A stretch of DNA of 12,985 bases from Candidatus Obscuribacterales bacterium. GTDB lineage: Bacteria > Cyanobacteriota > Vampirovibrionia > Obscuribacterales > Obscuribacteraceae. Both the position numbers and the translations under genes were made by a program. Below, one piece after another: positions 1 through 5,734 of the stretch. The notes beneath the pieces are model-generated. The model made no database searches and was not told the origin of the DNA. It saw nothing but the letters and a program-made list of their open reading frames with translations. The stretch covers positions 1 through 12,985 of the forward strand of contig JAKFVJ010000506.1 of assembly GCA_021732245.1 (NCBI GenBank), given 5' to 3'. Numbering within the stretch: the stretch's first letter is position 1; every line of letters begins with the position of its first letter.

Positions 1-1170
1 ATTAAGCAACTAGGTACCAACTTATTTGCCGCAGAATATGTGTCTCTTGATGATCTTGAAATTCAATTGGGTGCCCATGGCAGTCCCTCGGACTTCATTC
101 GTGATTTGCCTGAACACGTGGTTATTGATGAGATTCAGAGGGCGCCGGAGTTATTTTTGAGCATTAAGCAATCCATAGACGAAAACCGAGTCCCAGGACG
201 GTTCCTAATGTCCGGTTCAGCCAATGTACTTATGCTGCCGAAGCTGAGTGAATCGCTTGTTGGAAGGATGATAATAAAGACACTCTGGCCGTTATCTCAG
301 GGCGAAATACGTAAGAGGCAAGAAGACTTTATCTCTGCTGCATTTGCGTCGAAATTAACTTCTTGCGAATCATCAGTGACCTGGAAACAACTTGTTGAGA
401 TGGTTTGTCGGGGAGGATATCCGGAGGTTGTTCTGGCGAACGATTTGAGATATGAGTCAGACTGGTTCGAGTCATACGTTAAAACCCTAATTCAAAGGGA
501 TGTTCGCGAATTGATGAATATTGATAGCATCAATTCATTTCCACAATTACTAACAGTACTTTCGCAACGATCGTCGATGCCCGTGAATGTAACTGATGTC
601 GGCAGAATTTGTGGTATTCCCAGAACAAGTTTGCTCCGATATATTTCATTACTCGAATCGCTGTTTGTTATCCGTTTCATCCCAGCTTGGTTTGTCAATC
701 GAGAAAAGCGCTTAATTAAGTCTCCTAAGCTATTGTTTGTGGACAGCGGTTTGCTTTCATACCTGAGCAAACGTGGCCGAAGTTTGCTTATAGATGATAG
801 AAGCGCTGCTGGACAAATAATAGAAAATTTTGTCGGTACGGAACTTCTTAAGCAAATCGGCTGGAGTGATTCGATCGTCTCCCTTCATCACTTTCGTACT
901 CAAGATGGACACGAGGTTGATTATGTACTTGAGGATGATCGAGGCAGACTGGTCGGGGTCGAAGTTAAATGCTCTACGTCCGTGTCGACTAGTGACATGT
1001 CCGGACTGAAAGCATTGCAAGCAGTCGCGGCCAAAAAGTTTGTGCGAGGTATTATCCTGTATAGTGGAAATAAAACAATAAGATTATCGCCAGAAATTAC
1101 GGCGATGCCTATTGCTGCTCTGTGGGAATTAAATTGGCGAAAAGCGTACAATGTCTTCCGAAACAGCTAG
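1..1170 (+). CDS. AAA-type ATPase with DUF4143 domain (5' end outside window)
   Basis: The reading frame is open from the first base, so the gene starts upstream. The GTG at 40 is an internal Val in a Y-V-S-L-D-D segment typical of this family, not a start. About 389 residues are visible. Counting from base 1, a Walker B-like segment VVIDEIQ lies near residues 40-46. It is followed by the family's RFLMSGSANV strand and the LSESLVGRM and PLSQGEI segments. The C-terminal half matches DUF4143: a winged-helix-like stretch (GIPRTSLLRYISLLESLFV), then a PD-(D/E)xK-like pattern, HEVDYVLE followed by VGVEVK. The Walker A loop must lie left of the window and cannot be checked. Members of this group are widespread, often scattered by horizontal transfer, and mostly of unknown role. 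It is the only well-supported rightward gene and converges on the leftward cluster. Confidence is high for the family, low for any specific function. Confidence 0.9.
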   Translation: MKQLGTNLFAAEYVSLDDLEIQLGAHGSPSDFIRDLPEHVVIDEIQRAPELFLSIKQSIDENRVPGRFLMSGSANVLMLPKLSESLVGRMIIKTLWPLSQGEIRKRQEDFISAAFASKLTSCESSVTWKQLVEMVCRGGYPEVVLANDLRYESDWFESYVKTLIQRDVRELMNIDSINSFPQLLTVLSQRSSMPVNVTDVGRICGIPRTSLLRYISLLESLFVIRFIPAWFVNREKRLIKSPKLLFVDSGLLSYLSKRGRSLLIDDRSAAGQIIENFVGTELLKQIGWSDSIVSLHHFRTQDGHEVDYVLEDDRGRLVGVEVKCSTSVSTSDMSGLKALQAVAAKKFVRGIILYSGNKTIRLSPEITAMPIAALWELNWRKAYNVFRNS

Positions 1171-1188
1171 CTAGAAGGAGCCAGGATT

Positions 1189-1269
1189 GTGAATTCTGAC
1201 CCTTCTGTACTGCCAGCTTCTATTTTGCAGCTAACAGCGGTCGGCAAAGCTTGTGAGGCGGGATCTTGA
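1189..1269 (+). CDS. possible 26-residue ORF or gene remnant
   Basis: A GTG codon sits 8 nt after a good AAGGAG site, just downstream of the ATPase stop. The frame runs 26 codons to a TGA. The peptide (beginning MNSDPSVLPASILQ) has no recognised motif. It may be a real short gene, the truncated 5' end of a lost gene, or chance. The main support is the SD and the spacing to the ATPase. Confidence 0.2.
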   Translation: MNSDPSVLPASILQLTAVGKACEAGS

Positions 1270-1296
1270 GACTAATACTTTGCCAAAATGTAATTG

Positions 1297-1321
1297 ACGT
1301 AGGGGCGCATTGCATGCGCCC
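1297..1321. repeat. 25-bp hairpin repeat, copy 1
   Basis: This 25-bp segment is identical to 2515-2539. Its core, GGGCGCATTGCATGCGCCC (1303-1321), is a perfect 7-bp stem with a 5-nt loop. It lies 6 bp beyond the second amber stop (1328-1330) of the duplicated small-gene tail, on the 3' side of that gene. On the minus strand the sequence after the hairpin (CTACGTCAATT) has no T-run, so this copy is a weaker terminator candidate than copy 2. It looks like a short dispersed palindromic element of the REP type. Confidence 0.75.
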
Positions 1322-1327
1322 GCTGCC

Positions 1328-1483
1328 CTAGTCGCGAGAATTCCGGATCAAATGTAGGAGACGTTGCTGCTCATATGCAGACAACTTTTCGTACTGCTGT
1401 TTGTACTAGCCACGAGAGTTTCGGATCAACTGTAATAGACGTTGCTGCTCATATGCAGACAAATTCTCGTACTGCTGTTGTCC
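1328..1483 (-). repeat. 78-bp tandem duplication of the 3' end of the small gene
   Basis: Units 1406-1483 and 1328-1405 match at about 65 of 78 positions, with a 26-bp identical core (1437-1462 and 1359-1384). On the minus strand both units are in the same frame and encode nearly the same 24 residues (core YEQQRLL.LIRNSR). Each ends in TAG, at 1406-1408 and 1328-1330. The period is exactly 26 codons. The second unit lies after the stop of the small gene, so it is translated only by amber readthrough or is a leftover of an ancestral longer protein. Confidence 0.85.
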
Positions 1484-1612
1484 CGGACGATAGTTCGGGT
1501 AGTTGATCTTTGTCCGCAAATATCCATCGACGTTTGCGATCTTAGAATCAATCTCGCGAAATAGATTGCTGTTGTTGTTGAATGGGGGAGCTGGTGGATC
1601 TGTTCCTGGCAT
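1406..1612 (-). CDS. small protein of 68 residues, unknown function
   Basis: The start is the ATG at 1612, which has AGGAG 8 nt upstream (1621-1625). The same frame is open much further upstream, but that part overlaps the membrane-protein gene and is not coding. The N-terminal 15 residues are Pro/Asn-rich (MPGTDPPAPPFNNNSN). The remainder is polar and probably helical, ending in a Gln/Arg-rich tail (residues 45-68). There is no signal peptide, TM segment or cysteine. The gene lies 32 bp after the stop of the membrane protein at 1645-2424, so the two are probably co-transcribed. Its tail-coding sequence is repeated in frame after the TAG stop; readthrough would add 25 residues. The SD and the conserved reading frame of the duplicated tail argue that it is real. 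I do not recognise the family. Confidence 0.6.
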   Translation of the reverse strand: MPGTDPPAPPFNNNSNLFREIDSKIANVDGYLRTKINYPNYRPGQQQYENLSAYEQQRLLQLIRNSRG

Positions 1613-1644
1613 TGCTATTTCTCCTAGGTTTAGTACGTTGCAGC

Positions 1645-2424
1645 TTAGTGCAACAGTTGTGCGATGCCGGTGAGGACGGCAGCAGCCATAGACGTTAGCA
1701 GCAGAGTGAAGCCGAGCGTATAGGTTGCTTGTCCCGAACGAATGGCGTATTCGTCTTGGACTCTCTTTTGTACGTCTTTCAAGCTTTCGCTGATGTTGTG
1801 CACTTGATAGACGGCACCCACGAGCACAGTGACAACTGATAGTGCTCCGCCGTGATTGTAGGCGAGGGTGCAACCGATCGCGACAGCGATTGTCATTGCC
1901 AGGATTCGCGGTATCTGCTTAAGCGTTGAGAAGAAAGCTAGCGCCCAACCAGTGAATGCTGAAGCTGCCAACACATGTGGATGTACTGCTGGATTAACAC
2001 ATGCTGCAATCAAAGCGGCTAGAGCTCCTGCCGCCAGATTGCCGACAAGCTTGTGTTTTAGCGTGAACTCGTTAGAGTTGCTGGCAGCATGCTCTATGCC
2101 ACGTAAGCCCACAAATCCTAAACCAATCAGCGATACTAAAGCTAGAGGAATTGCTACTTGCGGAAGAGTTGCCAGTGGAGCTATTGCAGTCGTTGCTAGA
2201 AGGGCAACTAAATATACGATCCAAAGCCTATCTTTGGTGACAGCGTCTATGGTCGCGGAATCCGCTTGGGACACGACTTTGAGATTGGCCGCAAGCTGGA
2301 GGAAAGACACGATTTGATGAGCGACTATCGCAATCAACATCCATGCTCCCATGGGTATTGTGAGTATAGTTGTAGTAACATAAGCTAAGGCTTTGGACAA
2401 AATCGAAGTGAGATCATTTTTCAT
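1645..2424 (-). CDS. multi-pass membrane protein, paralog A
   Basis: This 259-residue protein starts at an ATG preceded by a full AGGAGG six nt upstream (2431-2436). The sequence is strongly hydrophobic, with about seven or eight likely TM segments (near 12-42, 66-86, 88-108, 127-145, 150-166, 171-190, 194-208 and 234-256). Polar connectors include TKDRL (63-67) and a basic loop near 122-126. The most conserved stretch relative to its neighbour at 2548-3321 is TGWALAFFSTLKQIPRILA (158-176); GNLAAGALAALIA (128-140) and GAVYQ (203-207) are also shared. No transporter signature, catalytic motif or conserved charged residue within a TM points to a function. It is followed by the 68-residue gene and preceded by a hairpin with a U-run immediately before the SD. 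Inner-membrane location is inferred from hydropathy only. Confidence 0.8.
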   Translation of the reverse strand: MKNDLTSILSKALAYVTTTILTIPMGAWMLIAIVAHQIVSFLQLAANLKVVSQADSATIDAVTKDRLWIVYLVALLATTAIAPLATLPQVAIPLALVSLIGLGFVGLRGIEHAASNSNEFTLKHKLVGNLAAGALAALIAACVNPAVHPHVLAASAFTGWALAFFSTLKQIPRILAMTIAVAIGCTLAYNHGGALSVVTVLVGAVYQVHNISESLKDVQKRVQDEYAIRSGQATYTLGFTLLLTSMAAAVLTGIAQLLH

Positions 2425-2439
2425 GAGAAACCTCCTATG

Positions 2440-2470
2440 AAAAAAAGGACGAGAATTCAGTTCCCGCCTT
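2440..2470 (-). terminator. hairpin plus U-run just before the SD of paralog A
   Basis: On the minus strand, AAGGCGGGAA pairs with TTCTCGTCCTT around a 5-nt loop (2456-2460), with one bulge and one G-U pair. It is followed by a run of seven T (2446-2440). It is a textbook intrinsic-terminator shape, but its end lies only 8 nt upstream of the AGGAGG of the gene at 1645-2424. It may terminate the gene at 2548-3321 or act as a leader attenuator. The corresponding position before paralog B carries a related hairpin (3344-3368). Confidence 0.6.
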
Positions 2471-2514
2471 GTGTGTGTTTGGCGAACTGGGAAGCACTAA
2501 GAACAACCCAAAAA

Positions 2515-2539
2515 ACGTAGGGGCGCATTGCATGCGCCC
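2515..2539 (-). repeat. 25-bp hairpin repeat, copy 2; terminator-like
   Basis: This segment is identical to 1297-1321. It lies 8 bp after the stop of paralog B. On the minus strand the 7-bp GC-rich stem is followed by CTACG and then six T (2510-2515), so this copy could work as a Rho-independent terminator, though the T-run is set back by about five bases. Together with the hairpin at 2445-2470 it gives two successive terminator-like structures in one intergenic gap. Confidence 0.7.
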
Positions 2540-2547
2540 TCTAACTC

Positions 2548-3321
2548 TCAGGGCAACAGTTGTTTGATAAGGACGATAGCAACGGCAACAATAGTCGTGA
2601 ACAGAAGAGTAGCGCCAATGGCGTACTCGCCCGGTGCTGATTCACGATCAATCCGGTAGTTGTAGACCCCAAGTGCGAACATAATGTTGCCTATTTGAAA
2701 GACAGCTCCAATGAGCACAATTGCTACTCCCAGAATTCCGGCAGTAGAGAATGCGCTGACACAGCCGAGAAGAAGCGAAGTTGCAATCGCTAATATTCGG
2801 GGTACATGTTTTAGAGTGGAGAAAAATGCTAATGTCCAACCGGTTATCACAGAGATTCCTAAAATAACTGGAAGCCCTGAAGGTGCTACGTGAGCGGCAA
2901 GTATTGCAGCCAGCGCCCCGGTTGACAGGTTGGCAATCAGCTTATCTTTCGATGAGTATAGATCGTACCTATTGCATGCGTGATCGTATCCACGATGAAC
3001 CATATGACCCAAGCCGATTATTGATAACAAGATAAGAGGAATCGCTACAACTGGAAGAGTTATTACCGCTGAGTACTTTGCGGCAATAAATGTGGACAGT
3101 ATGGCGATTGCCGATACTAACAATCTGTCTTTGGTGATTACGTTCATCGTTTTGGAAGAAGCTTGATACAGTGATTTGAAGGTTGTGATCAAGCCGAGAA
3201 ATGTTGCGATTTCGCGAAGGGCTATTACAACACCCATGCAATAGGTAATGGGCCATGCTCCTATGTAGAGAATTATGTTTCCTGGCAGGTCGTGCAGACG
3301 TGATCTGAAATCATCTTTCAT
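2548..3321 (-). CDS. multi-pass membrane protein, paralog B
   Basis: This 257-residue protein is homologous to paralog A along its length (MK.D start, TKDRL at 63-67, KDKLIANLSTGALAAILAA near 125-143, TGW.LAFFSTLK at 160-171, PRILA at 174-178, GAVFQ near 205-209). An in-frame ATG at 3345 exists, but it lies in the leader hairpin and has no SD. The ATG at 3321 has AGGAG seven nt upstream and aligns with the start of paralog A, so it was chosen. Likely TM segments are near 12-32, 36-48, 68-84, 88-106, 128-146, 150-166, 174-192, 194-212 and 232-254. There is no recognised family or functional motif. The two genes look like a tandem duplication that carried the upstream hairpin with it. Confidence 0.8.
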   Translation of the reverse strand: MKDDFRSRLHDLPGNIILYIGAWPITYCMGVVIALREIATFLGLITTFKSLYQASSKTMNVITKDRLLVSAIAILSTFIAAKYSAVITLPVVAIPLILLSIIGLGHMVHRGYDHACNRYDLYSSKDKLIANLSTGALAAILAAHVAPSGLPVILGISVITGWTLAFFSTLKHVPRILAIATSLLLGCVSAFSTAGILGVAIVLIGAVFQIGNIMFALGVYNYRIDRESAPGEYAIGATLLFTTIVAVAIVLIKQLLP

Positions 3322-3343
3322 GATGGGACTCCTGTAGTAAAAC

Positions 3344-3374
3344 AAGGCGAGAACTCGATTCTCGCCTTTTTTTT
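3344..3374. terminator. perfect 10-bp hairpin flanked by A/T runs, before paralog B
   Basis: AAGGCGAGAA (3344-3353) and TTCTCGCCTT (3359-3368) form a perfect 10-bp stem with a 5-nt loop. On the plus strand an eight-T run (3367-3374) follows. On the minus strand the stem is followed by TTGTTTTAC, a weaker U-tract. It can serve as the terminator of the four-gene cluster ending at 3391. However, its left side is only 10 nt from the SD (3329-3333) of paralog B, so it also lies in that gene's leader. It matches the degenerate hairpin at 2445-2470. Confidence 0.75.
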
Positions 3375-3390
3375 AATTGTTTGGATAGAG

Positions 3391-4314
3391 TTATTTCTGT
3401 TTGTCGTCTCGACGTATCACGCCGAATCTGCGCTTGCGACGACGACTGGGGTCATCTTCGAGAAGCAACCCGGTTGGACAGGGAAGATCTTTTAGCTTGT
3501 CCCATTCATCAAGCGTTTCTTGTGGAATCATTGCTTTCAGCTTGGGGGCGACTTCGTCATATTCCAATCCGAACTTTTGTAGGTACGGACGTAGAGCCTC
3601 TGGTGCTGCAATCATTGCTCCATAGAGTGATTCGACAGTATGGTGGCCGAGTCCGAGAAGAGCATCAATAAAGTTTTGCGGTAATCCGGACTTCTTGATG
3701 CTGGTGCCATTTAGTGAGTATTCGTGCCCGGCAGTATGCACTGCTGAGATGAGTTTCTTCTCTGGTGCTGAGGTAGCATCTAGGACGGCTTGTCGCAGGG
3801 ATTGGAATGTCTCAGCTGCTCCAAGTTGATTCCAGATAGCGGACATAGGCTCTCTAATTGCCGCAGCTGATTCGGACAGATAGATTGCTTCGGCTGCATT
3901 GACCAGCTCAAGATATTCTTTTTCTCGCTCCTCTAGATTCTTTGGCGGAATGTATTGTTCGCCCCGCGTTGTTTTTACGAAGGACGCGAATATCTGGCGA
4001 AGATTCTCATACTGTCCTGGTTCAAAACCCTGGTAGCAATGAAGTACAGTGCCTTTGTCGAAAAACACAAGAGCTGGTATGTCTTGTGTCGTCGCGAAGC
4101 TTTCGAATATAGCCTTATTTTCGGGCACATCAATACTCATCTCATAGATCTTGATTTGAAAATTGTATTGGGAAGCGAATTTCTTCACATAAGGAGTAAA
4201 GATGCGGCATGCGCCATCGTTAGCAGATGTGAACTTGATGACTACAGGAAGTGTGGATTTCAAAACACGCTCGGTGAAATCTTTTCGTGATACTGGAAAT
4301 GTTGGCATTAACAT
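3391..4314 (-). CDS. thioredoxin-fold protein with a single active-site Cys and unknown C-terminal domain
   Basis: The first in-frame ATG (4320) lies one base after AGGAG, too close for initiation. The ATG at 4314 has seven-nt spacing and was chosen, giving 307 residues. Residues 5-115 read as a thioredoxin fold: strand VVIKF (24-28), an active-site loop where WCGPC of thioredoxin is replaced by NDGAC (32-36), and a cis-Pro segment DIPALVFFDKG (78-88). The N-terminal cysteine is therefore Asp and only Cys36 remains, so ordinary dithiol reduction is not expected. A persulfide, glutathionyl or structural role is possible. Residues 120-285 are mostly helical, with a GLGHHTVESLY segment (221-231) that resembles a helix-hairpin-helix-like turn. 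The tail (290-307) is very Arg/Lys-rich. There is no signal peptide, so it is probably cytoplasmic. It lies 33 bp after the desulfurase-like gene, in an operon arrangement. Confidence 0.8.
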   Translation of the reverse strand: MLMPTFPVSRKDFTERVLKSTLPVVIKFTSANDGACRIFTPYVKKFASQYNFQIKIYEMSIDVPENKAIFESFATTQDIPALVFFDKGTVLHCYQGFEPGQYENLRQIFASFVKTTRGEQYIPPKNLEEREKEYLELVNAAEAIYLSESAAAIREPMSAIWNQLGAAETFQSLRQAVLDATSAPEKKLISAVHTAGHEYSLNGTSIKKSGLPQNFIDALLGLGHHTVESLYGAMIAAPEALRPYLQKFGLEYDEVAPKLKAMIPQETLDEWDKLKDLPCPTGLLLEDDPSRRRKRRFGVIRRDDKQK

Positions 4315-4347
4315 AGACATGCTCCTAAAGGTGAGTTTTGTAAGTGC

Positions 4348-5565
4348 TTACGGTAAGTTGTTGCGCAGTACCTCTATGAGATGCGCAATTTCTTGTTCGG
4401 TGTTGTATACGTGCAGGCTTACTCGCAGGTAGTTGTCTCCCTTGGCTTTCTTGAAGAGGCAATGGCTATTGGCTCTTACAAGAATGTTGTGACTGGAAAG
4501 TAAGGCTGATACATCTGCGGTTGCTGCTTGTGCAAACCGGAAGGAAATGACGCCATAGCCGTGCGCGCAATTGCAGCGGTCTACGCCCGGTGAAAATTCA
4601 ATGCCGGGAAGTTGTTTGAGTTGAAAATACAGGCTTTTGGTAAGCCTGTCGATTGTCTGCTCGATTGTATTGATTCCGATGCTTTCGATAAAATCAATAG
4701 CTGGGACGAGAGACAAAATTGACGGAGTATTCTGCGTGCCGGACTCCAGCACATTGGCAAGCGTATTCGACTGGATTTTTAGCTTTTTGCCGGATGGATC
4801 AATCTTCATACCGCCGCCTACTATTACTGGATGGAGTTTCTTTCGCAGCTTGGGTGATACCCAAAGGATGCCGACACCATTGGCGGCGAACATCTTATGT
4901 CCACCAAATGCGAGGAAATCCACAGGAAGTTCGTTGACATCAACTTGGCAATGACCAACGCTTTGGCTGGCGTCCAATGCAATTAGGATGTTTTTGCCAA
5001 GAATTCGTCTAACTTCTTTAACTTCCATATCCAAGCCATAGAGATGGTGGATGTGAGACATTGCCATGATTCTCGTACGTGCAGTTTTTGATTCGGCAAT
5101 GTGTTTAAGCTCATAGTCTCCATGTTCATGCATGCGAATGGGTAAGAGCTTTATCTTTATTCCAAATATGCGTAGTTGGTCTCTTAAGTGAAACCAAGGT
5201 AGAACTGCTGATTCATGATCTTCCAAGCAAAGCATTACCTCATCCCCAGTCTTGAGATTGTTTAAACCCCAAGCTAGAGAAATGAGATTGAGACTTTCCG
5301 TTGCGCCGCTGGTGAAGCAGATGTCTTCGGGGCGAGCGCCGATGAAAGTAGCAACTCGACTGCGCGCATCTTCTAGACGAGTTTTGAGCAGTGTGCTCAT
5401 TGTATACATGCTTCGCCCCGCGTTAGCGCAATCTTCCGTGTAAAACGAATTGATGGCGTCGATTACCGTCTGCGGCTTTTGCGCGGTTGCCGCGTTGTCG
5501 AAGAAGATGGTGTCTGGATGTTGGGCGAAGATGGGGAATTGGGAGCGGATGTGATTTGTGTTCAT
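4348..5565 (-). CDS. class V aminotransferase / cysteine desulfurase-like (SufS/CsdA type)
   Basis: This PLP enzyme has 405 residues, the usual length for SufS/CsdA. Its start has GGAG six nt upstream. Visible landmarks are FFDNAATAQKP near 21-31, TSGATESLN near 85-93, a PLP-stacking His near 117 (EDHESAVLPW), DASQSVGH (198-205), the Schiff-base Lys224 in GGHKM, GTQNTP (276-281), and Cys369 in RANSHC at the position of the SufS catalytic cysteine. The family removes sulfur from cysteine to give alanine and an enzyme persulfide. With Lys and Cys both present, desulfurase or selenocysteine-lyase-like chemistry is plausible. The loop RANSHC departs from the usual RTGHHC, so the substrate may differ. 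No sufBCD, sufE or iscU gene is nearby. The neighbours are a mono-Cys thioredoxin fold and a cysteine-synthase/rhodanese fusion, pointing to a dedicated pathway rather than general Fe-S assembly. Confidence 0.88.
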   Translation of the reverse strand: MNTNHIRSQFPIFAQHPDTIFFDNAATAQKPQTVIDAINSFYTEDCANAGRSMYTMSTLLKTRLEDARSRVATFIGARPEDICFTSGATESLNLISLAWGLNNLKTGDEVMLCLEDHESAVLPWFHLRDQLRIFGIKIKLLPIRMHEHGDYELKHIAESKTARTRIMAMSHIHHLYGLDMEVKEVRRILGKNILIALDASQSVGHCQVDVNELPVDFLAFGGHKMFAANGVGILWVSPKLRKKLHPVIVGGGMKIDPSGKKLKIQSNTLANVLESGTQNTPSILSLVPAIDFIESIGINTIEQTIDRLTKSLYFQLKQLPGIEFSPGVDRCNCAHGYGVISFRFAQAATADVSALLSSHNILVRANSHCLFKKAKGDNYLRVSLHVYNTEQEIAHLIEVLRNNLP

Positions 5566-5584
5566 TGTTGACTCCGTGGGTCAA

Positions 5585-5707
5585 TTTGTCATTCTGAGGC
5601 TTTAGCCGAAGAATCTACCGTAACGGTTAGTTCATCGAGTGAATTAACACGCACGACGATTTGTCACGGCAGATTCTTCGCCTGCCTCGCAGGCTCAGAA
5701 TGACAAA
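5585..5707. mobile_element. MITE-like inverted-repeat element, copy A
   Basis: Perfect 14-bp terminal inverted repeats TTTGTCATTCTGAG (5585-5598) and CTCAGAATGACAAA (5694-5707) enclose a second inverted pair, CGAAGAATCT (5607-5616) and AGATTCTTCG (5671-5680). Each arm also holds a small hairpin (GGC-TTTA-GCC; GCCTG-CCTCG-CAGGC). It is 123 bp with no coding capacity, matching a non-autonomous miniature element or dispersed repeat. No target-site duplication is obvious. A further near-copy of the right end, CTCAGAATGCCAAA (5716-5729, one mismatch), follows within 10 bp. The element separates the cysteine-synthase gene from the desulfurase-like gene. Confidence 0.85.
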
Positions 5708-5734
5708 AGGGGGTGCTCAGAATGCCAAAGGTGT

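Noticed and set aside
1243..1284. Inverted pair GGCAAAG / CTTTGCC downstream of the ATPase
   Set aside because: Seven-bp arms 28 nt apart with no U-run. Too weak to call a terminator.
1328..1483. CRISPR-like repeat array
   Set aside because: Only two units, adjacent without spacers, and the repeat is coding with a 26-codon period. It is a tandem duplication.
1406..1873. 155-codon minus-strand frame read as one long gene
   Set aside because: Its upper two thirds overlap the membrane-protein gene in another frame. Only the part from the SD-supported ATG at 1612 is accepted.
1868..2317. 149-codon plus-strand frame
   Set aside because: It lies antisense inside the membrane-protein gene, lacks an SD, and its sequence is a shadow of that gene.
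2548..3345. Paralog B starting at 3345
   Set aside because: That ATG lies in the leader hairpin. The ATG at 3321 has AGGAG at seven nt and aligns with the start of paralog A.
4348..5565. Housekeeping SufS of an Fe-S assembly operon
   Set aside because: No sufB, sufC, sufD, sufE or sufU gene adjoins it, and the active-site loop differs (RANSHC). Named only as desulfurase-like.
5585..5707. Intrinsic terminator between cysteine-synthase and desulfurase genes
   Set aside because: The long inverted repeat has no T-run on the minus strand and matches elements elsewhere in the window, so a mobile repeat explains it better, although some polar effect is possible.
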